A stretch of 64,000 nucleotides of DNA from Phycisphaerae bacterium. Its GTDB lineage: Bacteria > Planctomycetota > Phycisphaerae > UBA1845 > Fen-1342. The notes under the pieces are model-generated. The model was not told the DNA's origin, ran no database searches, and saw only the letters and a list, made by a program, of their open reading frames with translations. The position numbers and the translations under genes are program-made. The DNA lies in contig JAJVHV010000001.1 in assembly GCA_022072445.1 (NCBI GenBank), positions 248,001 to 312,000 on the forward strand, written 5' to 3'. Each line of letters begins with the position of its first letter. Position 1 is the stretch's first letter. This document shows positions 32,509-42,064 of this stretch, piece by piece.

Positions 32509-34122
32509 TCACACCAGCGAAATCGCGCGCTGCGGCGCGCCCTCCACGATCGACTCCGGCAGCTCGATCCAGAAAGTCGCACCCGCGCCCGGCTCGCTTT
32601 CGACGCCGATCTCGCCGCCCAGCATGTGCGTCAGCTCCTTCGCGATCGCCAGCCCCAGCCCCGTTCCCTGGTGCGCGCGTGTCGCCGACCCGTCGATCTG
32701 GCGGAATTTCTCGAAGATCATCTGCTGGTGCACCGCGTCGATCCCCGGCCCCGTGTCCGCCACCCTCAGCCGCACCCGCCCGGCCCCCGCGCGCTCCGCC
32801 CGCAGACTCACCCGTCCGTCCTCGGGTGTGAACTTCACCGCGTTTGACATCAGATTGAACAGTATCTGCCGCAGCCGCCCGCGGTCCGAGCGCAGCGTCG
32901 GCAGGTCCGGCTCGACGTGCACGTCCAGCGCGATGTTCTTCTTGTCCGAAACCGGCCGCATGAAGTCCACCAGCGTCGTGCACACGTCGTGCAGCTCGAC
33001 GTTCTCGATGTGCAGCTCGATCCGCCCCGCTTCGATCTTCGCCAGATCGAGCAGATCGTTGATAATCTCCAGCAGAATCCGCCCCGAGATCAGGATATTT
33101 TCCGCGTACCGCCGCCCCCGCGCCTTCCCGTCGTCCCCCGCCGACTCCCGCAGCAGCTCGGCAAAACCGATGATGCTCGTCAGCGGCGTGCGCAGCTCGT
33201 GCGACACATTCGCCAGAAACTCGCTCTTGAGCCGGTTCGCCTCGTACAACGCGACGTTCGTCTCCGCCATCTCGCCCAGCTTGTCGTCCAGCAGCCGGTT
33301 CGCGCGCCGCAGGTCGTCCTGCGTCGTCCGCAGCCGCTCCAGCATCGCGTTCAGCGTCTCCGCCAGTTGCTCGAATTCGTCGCCCGTCTGCAGCGCCGAT
33401 CGCACGTCGATGTCCCCCTCCGTCACACGCTGCGCCACGCCGCGCAGCTCGTCGATTGGCGACAGAATGAACCGATGCGTAATGACGTAAAACACCAGCA
33501 CGGCCAGCAGCCCCGCCAGTAACCCCGCCGCGATGAAGATTCCGCGGTTCAGCGGCATCTCCCACGGGCTCTGGTCCACCGGCAGCGTCACCCACACGAA
33601 CCCCGCCAGCTCGTTCTCGCCGTAACGCGTTGCGGTCTGCCCCTCGCCGTGACACGCCAGGCAGCGCTTCTCAACGCGGATCGCGTGCGCGTAGTTGAAG
33701 ATCCGCGCCCGGCCCTCCGTCGTCGTCTCGTGAAAGAACTGCCGCCGCCGATCGCGGCCGAACGCCGCCAGCGCCCGCATCGCGAATCCCCCCCGCGGAT
33801 CGACGTTCAGCACCGACGCCGCGTCATTCGGATCGGTGTTGGCTCGCACAAACGCCGGCGCATGCCGCAAATCCGCCGGCAGCAGGCTCATGTCCAGGCT
33901 GTGTACGCTGCCGCGTGCCTCGGCCCCCGACCCGCCGGGTGTGGCCATCATTAGCCGGAAATAGTCGTCCGACATGCGCTGCGCTTCGCGGAATGGCTGC
34001 TGCTTGGCCAGCCGCTCCACCCGGTCCCACGGCAGCGCGAGCGCGGCACCGATGATCAGCAGCACCGCGCATGCGAATAAAATGCGGTATTTCGCCGCCA
34101 GCGAAAAGCGGATCAGGCGCAT
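32509..34122 (-). CDS. Sensor histidine kinase with DUF3365-type heme-motif sensor, HAMP, HisKA and HATPase
   Basis: This 537-residue protein has TM helices near residues 12-30 and 195-215. The extracytoplasmic region carries one CxxCH (CLACHGEG, ~153-157) in the context of a DUF3365/Tll0287-like domain (RRQFFHETTTEGRARIFNYAHAI..V), so covalent heme c and redox or ligand sensing are likely. HAMP (FILSPIDELRGVAQRVTEGD), HisKA (FLANVSHELRTPLTSIIGF) and HATPase (NLMSNAVKF, VADTGPGID, GTGLGLAIAKEL) follow. No response regulator is adjacent; the SDR gene follows at 12 bp. Confidence 0.9.
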   Translation of the reverse strand: MRLIRFSLAAKYRILFACAVLLIIGAALALPWDRVERLAKQQPFREAQRMSDDYFRLMMATPGGSGAEARGSVHSLDMSLLPADLRHAPAFVRANTDPNDAASVLNVDPRGGFAMRALAAFGRDRRRQFFHETTTEGRARIFNYAHAIRVEKRCLACHGEGQTATRYGENELAGFVWVTLPVDQSPWEMPLNRGIFIAAGLLAGLLAVLVFYVITHRFILSPIDELRGVAQRVTEGDIDVRSALQTGDEFEQLAETLNAMLERLRTTQDDLRRANRLLDDKLGEMAETNVALYEANRLKSEFLANVSHELRTPLTSIIGFAELLRESAGDDGKARGRRYAENILISGRILLEIINDLLDLAKIEAGRIELHIENVELHDVCTTLVDFMRPVSDKKNIALDVHVEPDLPTLRSDRGRLRQILFNLMSNAVKFTPEDGRVSLRAERAGAGRVRLRVADTGPGIDAVHQQMIFEKFRQIDGSATRAHQGTGLGLAIAKELTHMLGGEIGVESEPGAGATFWIELPESIVEGAPQRAISLV

Positions 34123-34284
34123 GACAACCTACCCGTGTCCCAGCATGCGCGCGTCATTATACGCGCCCACCCGGTGCGGGCCGGCCCAATTCACAACGCG
34201 TCTGTCGGCGGTTCAGCGACGCCGAGTCGTCGCGTTCAGGTCGTCGACTTCAGTGATGACGTCGATCATGATCGTGCAACCTGT

Positions 34285-34347
34285 TCAGATGGCCGTGTCG
34301 ATGAAACCCAGGAAATCAAACAGATACGAAAGCAGCAGGCCCAACAT
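34285..34347 (-). CDS. Candidate 20-residue hydrophobic small protein
   Basis: ATG 34347 is preceded at seven bases by AGGGAG (34355-34360 on the opposite strand) and reads MLGLLLSYLFDFLGFIDTAI, then TGA. The peptide is almost wholly hydrophobic with two Asp and would span or lie on the membrane. It sits in a 470-bp gap between two divergent signalling genes, 160 bp upstream of the heme kinase and in the same direction. The rest of the gap shows only a weaker 18-codon ORF (34213-34269). Strength of the Shine-Dalgarno and composition argue for translation, but conservation is untested. Confidence 0.5.
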   Translation of the reverse strand: MLGLLLSYLFDFLGFIDTAI

Positions 34348-34593
34348 GATCCGTCTCCCTCAGCACTTTCCGGCGACGCGCCCACCGCGACGCCACTGCG
34401 AGCCCGACAGAATCTGAATGGACCAACCGGCGAAGATGGACAGCACAGACGAGGAGCAGTTGGATAGGCCAGTTCGGCGCGCAGCGCCGGCCGGTGGGTT
34501 TCGATACTGCTTTTTGAACTCCTCGCTCGGCGGCGAGGTTACCGATAATATCGCCGCTCGTCAACGGCACGCGAAGCCTTTTTCGGACCGCGC

Positions 34594-37020
34594 ATGAACG
34601 ACGTTTCCGATCCACTCGCACCGCGCGATGTCGCCTGCCCGAACTGCGCTGCGATCGCGCGGCCCGAAACCTCTTCAACTTTCTGCCAATGCAGAAGTTG
34701 CGGATGGATCCGCGTCGCCGCCCCCGCCATCGCCGCCGAGCCGGAAACACCCATCAACCTATCAGCCGAGATCGCTCCCGACGGCATCATCCGAGAACGT
34801 TACAGGCTGATCGCGAAGCTCGGGGAGGGCGCCCACGGCGTCTCGTATCGAGCCCGGCACGAGTTCCTGCGCCACGACTGCGTTGTGAAGATTCTCGCTC
34901 ACGCTGTCAGCGCCAGCACCGACGCGGCCGCACGCCGCCTGCGCAACGAGGCCCGCGCCGGCTTCCGCGTCAATCACCCCCTCGTCGTCCGTGTGCTCGA
35001 CTGCGATCAGATCGCCGGCGTCTGGTTCTTCGTGATGGAGTTCGCCCCCGGTATCGACCTCGGGCGCATCCTTGAGTCTCCCGTCGTCTGGCCGTGGAAG
35101 CAGGTCGTTCGACTGGCCATCGACGCCGCCGACGGCCTGCGCGCCATCCACGACACCGGGCTCGTTCACCGCGACCTGAAGCCCAGCAACCTCATCCTCT
35201 GCACCGACGGCCGCCTCAAGATCGCCGACCTGGGCGTCGCGGCGGTCGACGAGGCCCGCGCCGGCTCCGACTTCGACGCCATCGAGGTCGTCGCCGGAAC
35301 CATCGGCTATCTCGCTCCCGAAACTCTCGACGCCGACCGACGCTTCGATCGTCGTAGCGACGTCTACGCTCTCGGCGCGGTACTTCATCAACTGCTCCTG
35401 GGCCGCGCGCCGTTTTCAAGCGGCGGCGTTCTGCAGCGCCTCATCGACCAGCAGAATCGCGACGTCGACTGGCCCGCCGACCAACGCACCGATGTCCCTG
35501 CCGCGCTTCGCGCCGTCGTGACGCGCTGCCTGCGAAGCGCCCCCGACGCCCGCTACGCCTCGGCCGACCACCTGCTCCGCGACCTCCAGCAGGCTTTTCC
35601 CGACCACGCCGCTGCCACCTCCACCGCCACGCCCGAGCCCTGGACGCCACCGCGCGGCATTGGTGTGCTCACGCTCGAGAACGCCGGCAGCGACCCGGCC
35701 GATGATTGGCTCGGCGACGTCGTCGCCGAGTACGTCGCCGCCCGCCTCTCCGAACTGCACGGCGCCTACGTCGCGCCACGCGAGCACCTCCGACGCATCG
35801 TCGGCGACGCGCGCCGCGACTCGCCCGAGTTCGCGGACCGGCTGCGTGAAGCGGGGCGCCTCGTCGGTGCCGCGCAGATCGTGATCGGACGCTTCCGCCG
35901 CGACGGCGCCGACGTCGAACTCTCTGCCGACGTGTACCAGCACGAATCCGCCACGCTGGTCGAGGCCGGTAACGTCCGCGGCCCGCTATCGAACCTTGTG
36001 GCGCTCCAGGCGTCGCAGCTCGAACACATCACCGCGACGCTCGGCCTGCGCGCCGCCGCGCGCCCCACCGCCGCTCCGCAGATCGCGCTGGCCGCGCAGG
36101 CCGAATATGTGCGGGCGCGCGAGGCCTTTCTCAAAGGCGACTACGACGCCGCCGTCACGCTCGCGCAGCGCGCCACCGAGCTCGACCCGCGCTTCGCCGA
36201 ACCGTTCGGTTTTATCGGCGCGTGCTGCGCGCGGCAGGGCCGATATGAGCAGGCCGAAGCCTGGCACCGGCGACTCGAAGCGGCGGCGCAGCAGCGCGGC
36301 GATTTGCGCATGCACATGGAGGCGACAGCCAATATCGGGCTGATGTATTACTTCAAGGGCGAATACGACGCGGCCCATCGGCATTGCGCCGACGCGGTCA
36401 CATCCGCCCGGCGACTCGGACTTCCGGCCGAGCTGGCTGACATCAACAACAATCTCGGATTCGTGCTGCTGCGACTCGAACGTCTCGCCGAGGCCGAAGC
36501 CGCGTTTCACGAATCGATCGAGACGCACCAAGCCTATGGGGCCCTCGCTTCGCTGGTCTCGCCCTATAACGGCCTCGGAACCGTCCTGATCGAATTGAAG
36601 CGCCCCGCCGAGGCGCAGCGGTATTTCCAGCTCGCGCGGGACGTGGCGTACGAGATCGGCGATCGCGTGAAAATGGGCGTGTCGCATCTGAATCTCGGAC
36701 GGTGCGCGTCGCTGGCCGGCGAGTATGAGAGCGCCAAGAACGAATTCACGCTGGCGTTCAACGCGCTGGAGGAGACGCGCTTCTGGAACGGACTGACGCG
36801 CGCCTACGACTACGTCGCCGAGATGAACCTGCGGCTGCACGACTACCGCGAGGCGCTGCGATGTGCCGATAAGAGCATCGAACTGGCGCGGCTGCACGCC
36901 AACCGCAGCATGGAAGCCGCCGGCTGGCGCCACCGGGGCGCGGCGCTGGCGGCGCTCGGGCAGGTGGAAGAGTCGCGGGCGGCCGCGGAAACCGCTTCCC
37001 GACTCGACGCCTCCGCATAG
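34594..37020 (+). CDS. Ser/Thr protein kinase with zinc ribbon, TolB-like domain and TPRs
   Basis: The 808-residue protein begins with a zinc ribbon (CPNCAAIARPETSSTFCQCRSCGW). The kinase domain (~65-345) has LGEGAHGVSYRA, Lys in CVVKILAH, HRDLKPSN and GTIGYLAPE; the metal-binding DFG is replaced by DLG. Residues ~355-490 resemble the TolB-like N-terminal domain of adenylate-cyclase/TPR proteins (IGVLTLENAGSDPADDWLGDVVAEYVAARLS). TPRs (~500-800) end the protein. No TM helix is visible, so it should be cytosolic, unlike the kinase at 21579. ATG 34594 has no clear ribosome site; a GATAAT at ~34545 might be its -10. Confidence 0.9.
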   Translation: MNDVSDPLAPRDVACPNCAAIARPETSSTFCQCRSCGWIRVAAPAIAAEPETPINLSAEIAPDGIIRERYRLIAKLGEGAHGVSYRARHEFLRHDCVVKILAHAVSASTDAAARRLRNEARAGFRVNHPLVVRVLDCDQIAGVWFFVMEFAPGIDLGRILESPVVWPWKQVVRLAIDAADGLRAIHDTGLVHRDLKPSNLILCTDGRLKIADLGVAAVDEARAGSDFDAIEVVAGTIGYLAPETLDADRRFDRRSDVYALGAVLHQLLLGRAPFSSGGVLQRLIDQQNRDVDWPADQRTDVPAALRAVVTRCLRSAPDARYASADHLLRDLQQAFPDHAAATSTATPEPWTPPRGIGVLTLENAGSDPADDWLGDVVAEYVAARLSELHGAYVAPREHLRRIVGDARRDSPEFADRLREAGRLVGAAQIVIGRFRRDGADVELSADVYQHESATLVEAGNVRGPLSNLVALQASQLEHITATLGLRAAARPTAAPQIALAAQAEYVRAREAFLKGDYDAAVTLAQRATELDPRFAEPFGFIGACCARQGRYEQAEAWHRRLEAAAQQRGDLRMHMEATANIGLMYYFKGEYDAAHRHCADAVTSARRLGLPAELADINNNLGFVLLRLERLAEAEAAFHESIETHQAYGALASLVSPYNGLGTVLIELKRPAEAQRYFQLARDVAYEIGDRVKMGVSHLNLGRCASLAGEYESAKNEFTLAFNALEETRFWNGLTRAYDYVAEMNLRLHDYREALRCADKSIELARLHANRSMEAAGWRHRGAALAALGQVEESRAAAETASRLDASA

Positions 37021-37035
37021 CGACGCGGTTGGGCA

Positions 37036-37054
37036 CCGCGCAATAACTGCGCGG
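37036..37054 (+). terminator. Hairpin after the TPR kinase gene
   Basis: CCGCGCA-ATAAC-TGCGCGG forms a perfect 7-bp stem starting 16 bases after the kinase stop. There is no U tract. Confidence 0.4.
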
Positions 37055-37171
37055 AAGTCGTCGGCGCCATCGGGAGGAATGCGGCCCGTTTCGTGGAACG
37101 AATCGCGCCAGGATGGGTAGAATAAGCTGGACTCCTGGCCGCGAAGGGGGGCCAGTCGGATGATGGAATAG

Positions 37172-39211
37172 ATGCTCCTGCAAATCGTTCTGGCCGCAAT
37201 CACTCTCGCGCTGCTATCTTGCTCCCGTTGCGCCATGATCGGCCGGGCGCGCCGCGGAGCTCAGAGCGGTCATGCCGAGTCCGCCTCGCTGGGCGGAGCC
37301 GCGGCGGCCGCGGGAACCGATGAGACCGACGCCGACATCGCGGCCCGCAATGCCGCCATTCTGAACAGCTCGCTGGACGGCTTCTTCATTCTGGACGAGT
37401 CGTACACGCTGCTGGAGTTCAACGCGGCGTTTGCGCGGATGCTGGGCTATCCGCGTGACGCGCTGCTGGGGCAGAAGCTCTCGCAACTGGAGATCGAGAC
37501 GCCCGGCCACGCGGGCGTCGAGCGGACCAACGCGGCCCGCACCGGGCATCACCTGTTCTTCACGGCGATGCGTCACCGCCTGGGTCACGCCGTGGAGCTG
37601 GAAGTGAGCGTGATGGCGCTGCACTCGGGACCGCGGAAAGTCCTGGTCGGCTTTGCGCGCGACGTGACCGAGCGGCTGCGGGCCGAGCGCGCCCTGTGCG
37701 AAAGCGAGCAGCGGCTGCGGGGCGTCATCCGCGGCGCGCCCATCGCGCTGCTGGCCACCGACGCGCAGGGCCGCGTCACGCTGGCTGAAGGCAACATCGA
37801 CGGGGCGGCGTTCATCGGCCGCGGCGGCGCGATGAACGGGCAGCCGGCACTGGAAGCGCTGCGCAGCTACCCGGAGCTGTGCGCCGCGCTGCGTCGCGGT
37901 CTGGCCGGCGAGTCGTTCGCCTGCGTGATCGCGATCGCCCAGCGCACCTGCGAATGGACGTTCGCGCCGCAGCGCGGCGAGGCGGGCGAACAGATCGGCC
38001 TGATCGCGGTCGCCACCGACGTGACCGAGCGAATTCGGGCCGAGGAGCAGCGGCGGCAGCTCGAGCAGCAGGTGCTCTACGCGCAGAAGCTGGAGAGCCT
38101 GGGCGTGATGGCCGGGGGCGTGGCGCACGATTTCAACAACTTCCTGGTGGGTGTCCTGTGCAACGCGTCGCTGGCGCTGGAGTCGCTGCCGGTGGATTCT
38201 CCTGTTCGCGGTCAGATAGAGAAGATCCTCAACGCCAGCAAGCGTGCCTCTGAGCTGACGCGGCAGATGCTGGTCTACTCGGGGCGCGGCAACATCGAAG
38301 TGCGCTCGCTGGTGCTCAACGACCTGATCCGCGAGATGTCGGAGCTGCTGCGGGCGGCGTTCCCGCGCCAGGTCGAGTTGCGGCTGAACCTCGATCCGTC
38401 GCTGCCCACGATCGACGCCGATGCCGGCCAGATGCAGCAGCTCATCATGAACCTGCTGATCAACGCGTCGGAGGCGATCGGCGAGCACCCCGGAACGGTC
38501 TCGTGCACGACGTATGCCAGCGACGTGACCGAAGCCCAGCGGGCAGTGCACGCCTCGGGCGACGTGTTGCCGGCGGGGCGCTACGTCTGCCTGGAGGTGA
38601 GCGACAACGGCTGCGGCATGAGCGCTGAGACCCAGGCGCGCATCTTCGAGCCGTTCTTCACCACGAAGTTCACCGGCCGCGGGCTGGGACTGGCCGCCAT
38701 TCTCGGCATCGTCCGCTCGCACCACGGCACGATCCGCGTCGCGAGTCAGCCGGGCGTCGGCACGGTGTTTACCGTCATGCTCCCCGTAGCGCAGCAGCCC
38801 GCCGCTGCGCCCGTGCGGCCGCCGGTTGAGCGGAGCGCCCGGCAGGGCGGGACGGTGCTCGTGATCGACGACGAAGAGGACGTACGCGACGTGGTGCAGG
38901 CCGTGCTGGCGCGACGCGGATTCCGCGTCCTCGCCGCCGACGACGGCCCGAGCGGCATCGACCTGTTCAGGCGGCACGCGGCGGAAATCGACCTGGTGCT
39001 GCTCGATCTCACCATGCCGGAGATGAGCGGCGAGGAGGTCATGCAGCACATCGCCGCGATCCGCCCGGACGCGAAGATTGTGCTTTCGAGCGGCTATTCG
39101 GAAGACGAGACGTATGAGCGGCTTTCGGGTGAACGGCCGCCGGCCGGATTCGTGCAGAAGCCCTACACCGTCGACGCGCTGATCGACAAGGTGGCGGCGC
39201 TGATCGGCTGA
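37172..39211 (+). CDS. Hybrid PAS histidine kinase with C-terminal receiver
   Basis: The 679-residue protein has a single N-terminal TM helix (LLQIVLAAITLALLSC). Two PAS domains follow (~55-170, FFILDESYTLLEFNAAFARMLGY; ~170-285). HisKA carries the ntrB/FlrB-like H box GGVAHDFNNFLVGVL (~318). HATPase motifs are LIMNLLINASEAI, DNGCGM and GRGLGLAAILGI. A receiver (~562-679) has phospho-acceptor Asp in LVLLDLTMPEMSG. Such proteins often feed a sigma-54 or free-standing regulator, but none is adjacent. It is about 110 bp upstream of tilS. Confidence 0.92.
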   Translation: MLLQIVLAAITLALLSCSRCAMIGRARRGAQSGHAESASLGGAAAAAGTDETDADIAARNAAILNSSLDGFFILDESYTLLEFNAAFARMLGYPRDALLGQKLSQLEIETPGHAGVERTNAARTGHHLFFTAMRHRLGHAVELEVSVMALHSGPRKVLVGFARDVTERLRAERALCESEQRLRGVIRGAPIALLATDAQGRVTLAEGNIDGAAFIGRGGAMNGQPALEALRSYPELCAALRRGLAGESFACVIAIAQRTCEWTFAPQRGEAGEQIGLIAVATDVTERIRAEEQRRQLEQQVLYAQKLESLGVMAGGVAHDFNNFLVGVLCNASLALESLPVDSPVRGQIEKILNASKRASELTRQMLVYSGRGNIEVRSLVLNDLIREMSELLRAAFPRQVELRLNLDPSLPTIDADAGQMQQLIMNLLINASEAIGEHPGTVSCTTYASDVTEAQRAVHASGDVLPAGRYVCLEVSDNGCGMSAETQARIFEPFFTTKFTGRGLGLAAILGIVRSHHGTIRVASQPGVGTVFTVMLPVAQQPAAAPVRPPVERSARQGGTVLVIDDEEDVRDVVQAVLARRGFRVLAADDGPSGIDLFRRHAAEIDLVLLDLTMPEMSGEEVMQHIAAIRPDAKIVLSSGYSEDETYERLSGERPPAGFVQKPYTVDALIDKVAALIG

Positions 39212-39320
39212 CCGGCCGCGTGGGGGGCGAGCCGCCCGCGGTTACGCGTTACAATCATGCGAGCGCGGCGACGCATCGCGCGCCAGAGACCGTACTCTGC
39301 TCGACCAAGCGGAATCCGAC

Positions 39321-40796
39321 GTGAACTGGGATCGCTGCATCGACCACCTGCGCGACTGGCTGGCCCAGCGCGGACTGCTGGCGCCCGGGGCCGTGTGGGT
39401 CGTCGGCGTTTCGGGCGGACCCGACTCGACGCTGCTGCTGCGCTCGCTGGTGCGCCTTTCGCAGCGCGACAACCTCTACTGGTCGCTGCACGCCGGCCAT
39501 CTCAACCACGCGCTGCGGGGAACGGATTCGGACGACGACGCGCGAGCGGTGCAGGCGCTGGCCGACGAACTGCGCATCGCCGCCCACGTCGAACGCGTCG
39601 ACGTGCCCGGACGCGTCGCCGCCGACGGCGGCTCGACCGAACAGGTCGCCCGCCGCTATCGCTACGAGTTCCTCGAGCGCGTGGCGCTGCGGGCCGGCAG
39701 CGACCGCGTCGCCGTGGCGCACCACGCCGACGACCAGGCCGAGACCATTCTGCACCGCGTCTGCCGCGGAACGGGGTTGCGCGGGCTGGGCGGCATGGCC
39801 GACGTGCGGCCGCTGCGGCCCGGGGCGGCGATCATGCTGGTGCGGCCGTTTCTGCAGTTCCGCCGCGAACTGATCGAACGCATCTGCGCCGCCGAGGGTT
39901 TCGCCACGCGGATGGACTCGTCGAACGACACGGCGCAGTTCACGCGTGGGCGCATCCGCAACGTGGTGCTGCCGCTGATGCGCGAGCAGATCAACCCCAA
40001 CGTGAGCGAAGCGCTGCTGCGGCTGGCGGAGCAGGCCCGCTGGCTGGGCAGCTATCTGGAAGACGCGGCGGCCCGCACGTTTGACACCATCGCGGTCTCG
40101 GACGGGCACGGCGAGATCGTGTTGAACACACGCGCCTTTCTGGCCAAGCAGCGCATCATTCAGGCGGAGCTGGTCCGGCGGGCCGCCTCGCTGCTCTGCG
40201 GGCGCGAGATGGACCTGAGCTTCACCCACGTCGAATCGGTGCTGAATCTCGCCGCCGACCGCGCCAGCGGCAAGGAAGTGCACCTGCCCGGACCCGTGGT
40301 GGTGCGGAAGCGCTACGAGCGGCTGACGTTTCAGCTTGGCGGCGGCGACGACGACGAGCCCGTCGAGCTGCGCCCGCAGACCGTCGCGTGTCCCGGCGTG
40401 ACGATGCTTCCGGCGCTGCGGGCCGAGCTGACCGCCGAGCTGTACCCGTTCGATCCGGCCAAGATCGCCGAGCTGCGCACGCGGCCGCACCCGGGCGAAG
40501 AGTGGATCGATCTCGACCGCGTACGCCTGCCGCTCTTCATTCGCGGGCGGCGCGACGGCGACCGCTTCTGGCCGCTCGGCGCGCCGGGCGCCAAGACGCT
40601 CAGCGAATTCTTCACCGAGCACAAGATCGAGCCGCAGCTTCGGGCGCGGGCCGGAATCCTCTGCGATCAGGAAGGGCCGGTCTGGGTCATGCCGTTGCGG
40701 ATCGACGATCGCGTCCGGCTGCGCGAGTCCACGGCCCGCGCCCTGCGGCTGATCCTGCGGCCGGTCGGGCCGGGGCCGGCGACGATCGGCGCATGA
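39321..40796 (+). CDS. tilS: tRNA(Ile)-lysidine synthase
   Basis: This 491-residue protein starts with GTG. The N-terminal PP-loop SGGPDSTLLLRSL binds ATP; HLNHALRGTDSDDDA and AVAHHADDQAETIL..GTGLRGLGGM are TilS signatures. The C-terminal domain (GDRFWPLGAPGAKTLSEFF) matches the TilS substrate-binding region. It converts C34 of tRNA-Ile(CAU) to lysidine, allowing AUA decoding, an essential bacterial step. Its stop overlaps the next start (ATGA). Confidence 0.95.
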   Translation: MNWDRCIDHLRDWLAQRGLLAPGAVWVVGVSGGPDSTLLLRSLVRLSQRDNLYWSLHAGHLNHALRGTDSDDDARAVQALADELRIAAHVERVDVPGRVAADGGSTEQVARRYRYEFLERVALRAGSDRVAVAHHADDQAETILHRVCRGTGLRGLGGMADVRPLRPGAAIMLVRPFLQFRRELIERICAAEGFATRMDSSNDTAQFTRGRIRNVVLPLMREQINPNVSEALLRLAEQARWLGSYLEDAAARTFDTIAVSDGHGEIVLNTRAFLAKQRIIQAELVRRAASLLCGREMDLSFTHVESVLNLAADRASGKEVHLPGPVVVRKRYERLTFQLGGGDDDEPVELRPQTVACPGVTMLPALRAELTAELYPFDPAKIAELRTRPHPGEEWIDLDRVRLPLFIRGRRDGDRFWPLGAPGAKTLSEFFTEHKIEPQLRARAGILCDQEGPVWVMPLRIDDRVRLRESTARALRLILRPVGPGPATIGA

Positions 40797-42055
40797 TCCG
40801 CGCGACCTCTCCGCTGGCACTGGCAATCCTCGCGGCACTGCTGCGCGTCGCGCTGGTGCTGGCGCTCTGGCAGCGCAGCGGCGCCACCCTGGAATTCGAC
40901 GACGAGAGGCTGCACTGGCAACTTGCCCGAAATCTCGTGCAGCACGGAGCGCTGCGCAGCGACGACGGAGCGCTCGCCGTCCGCATGCCGGCCTATCCGC
41001 TCTTCCTGGCGGCCTTCGCCGGTTTCGGAGACGCGGGCATCCTCGCGGCACGCCTCGGGCAGACGGTGCTGGGCGGCGCCGGCGTCTGGCTGCTGACGCG
41101 CTGGGCGCGCGACGCACTGGGGCCGCGACGCGCGGCGCTCGCCGGCCTGCTCGCCACTTTCGACCCCTTCACCGCGTTTTTCTGCAACCTGCTGCTCTCC
41201 GAGACGCTCTATATTGTCTTGTCGCTGGCCGCGGCGTACGCCGTGTGGCGCGCCCTGGCGCGGCGAACATCCGGCAATCACAGCGACGACCTGATGGCGG
41301 CGCTGGCCGGCGGGGCTGCCCTGCTGACGCGTCCATCGGCCGCCGGCTGGGTCGTGCTGCTGCTGGTGCTGCTGTTATGCGCGCGGCGGGGAAACGCACT
41401 TCGCCGCGGACTGCTCTACGCGGCGATCCTGGCCGGGCTGCTTCTGCCGTGGGGACTCCGCAACCGGGCGCTGCTGGGCGATTTCGCCTGGCTGTCGACC
41501 AATGGCGGCATCACACTCTATGACGCCCTGGGACCGCAGGCCGACGGCAGCAGCGATCAATCGTTCGTCGCCGACCATCCCGAGCTGGCAGCCCTCGACG
41601 AGGTCGCCCGCGACCGGGCCTGGCGGCGGATGGCGTTCGACTCGGCGACTTGCGATCCGCGACGCGTGCTGCAACTCGCGGCGGTGAAACTGGCGCGCTT
41701 CTGGAATCCGCTGCCGAACGTCGCGAGCTATCGGGACAGCCCCGCGGCCGCGGCGAGCGCGGCGTGGATGCTGCTGATCCTGGCGATGATCGCCGTTGCG
41801 GCGGTGCGAAACGCGCGCGGCGTGCGTGGACCGGCGGCGGGCGCGACGGCGTCGATACAAGCTCGCGATGCGGCGGGCGGCGCTGGGCGGCTCGTGCTGA
41901 TCGCGGCGCTGACGATCGTGTACTTCACGCTGCTGCACTGCGTCTACATCGGCAGCGTGCGCTATCGCGTCCCGCTCATGCCGTTTCTCGAATTGCTTGC
42001 GGTGCTGGCGATTTGCGAGCGAGCCGCGATCCGGGCAGAGAGCGCCAGGCCGTAA
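40793..42055 (+). CDS. GT-C membrane glycosyltransferase (GT39/PMT-like)
   Basis: The 420-residue polytopic protein begins at the ATG that overlaps the tilS stop. About ten TM helices are visible. The first extracytoplasmic loop carries DDERLHWQLARNLVQHGALRS, and RMPAYPLFLAAF follows, typical of dolichyl/undecaprenyl-phosphate-sugar transferases (ArnT/PMT superfamily). It should move a sugar from a polyprenyl-phosphate carrier onto lipid, glycan or protein outside the membrane; donor and acceptor are unknown. Coupling to tilS is by overlap only. Confidence 0.82.
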   Translation: MIRATSPLALAILAALLRVALVLALWQRSGATLEFDDERLHWQLARNLVQHGALRSDDGALAVRMPAYPLFLAAFAGFGDAGILAARLGQTVLGGAGVWLLTRWARDALGPRRAALAGLLATFDPFTAFFCNLLLSETLYIVLSLAAAYAVWRALARRTSGNHSDDLMAALAGGAALLTRPSAAGWVVLLLVLLLCARRGNALRRGLLYAAILAGLLLPWGLRNRALLGDFAWLSTNGGITLYDALGPQADGSSDQSFVADHPELAALDEVARDRAWRRMAFDSATCDPRRVLQLAAVKLARFWNPLPNVASYRDSPAAAASAAWMLLILAMIAVAAVRNARGVRGPAAGATASIQARDAAGGAGRLVLIAALTIVYFTLLHCVYIGSVRYRVPLMPFLELLAVLAICERAAIRAESARP

Positions 42056-42064
42056 CGTGGAGTA

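Noticed and set aside
34213-34269. Second small ORF, 18 codons (MIDVITEVDDLNATTRRR)
   Set aside because: Only a weak ribosome site and no hydrophobic or other pattern; mentioned with the 20-codon ORF but not called.
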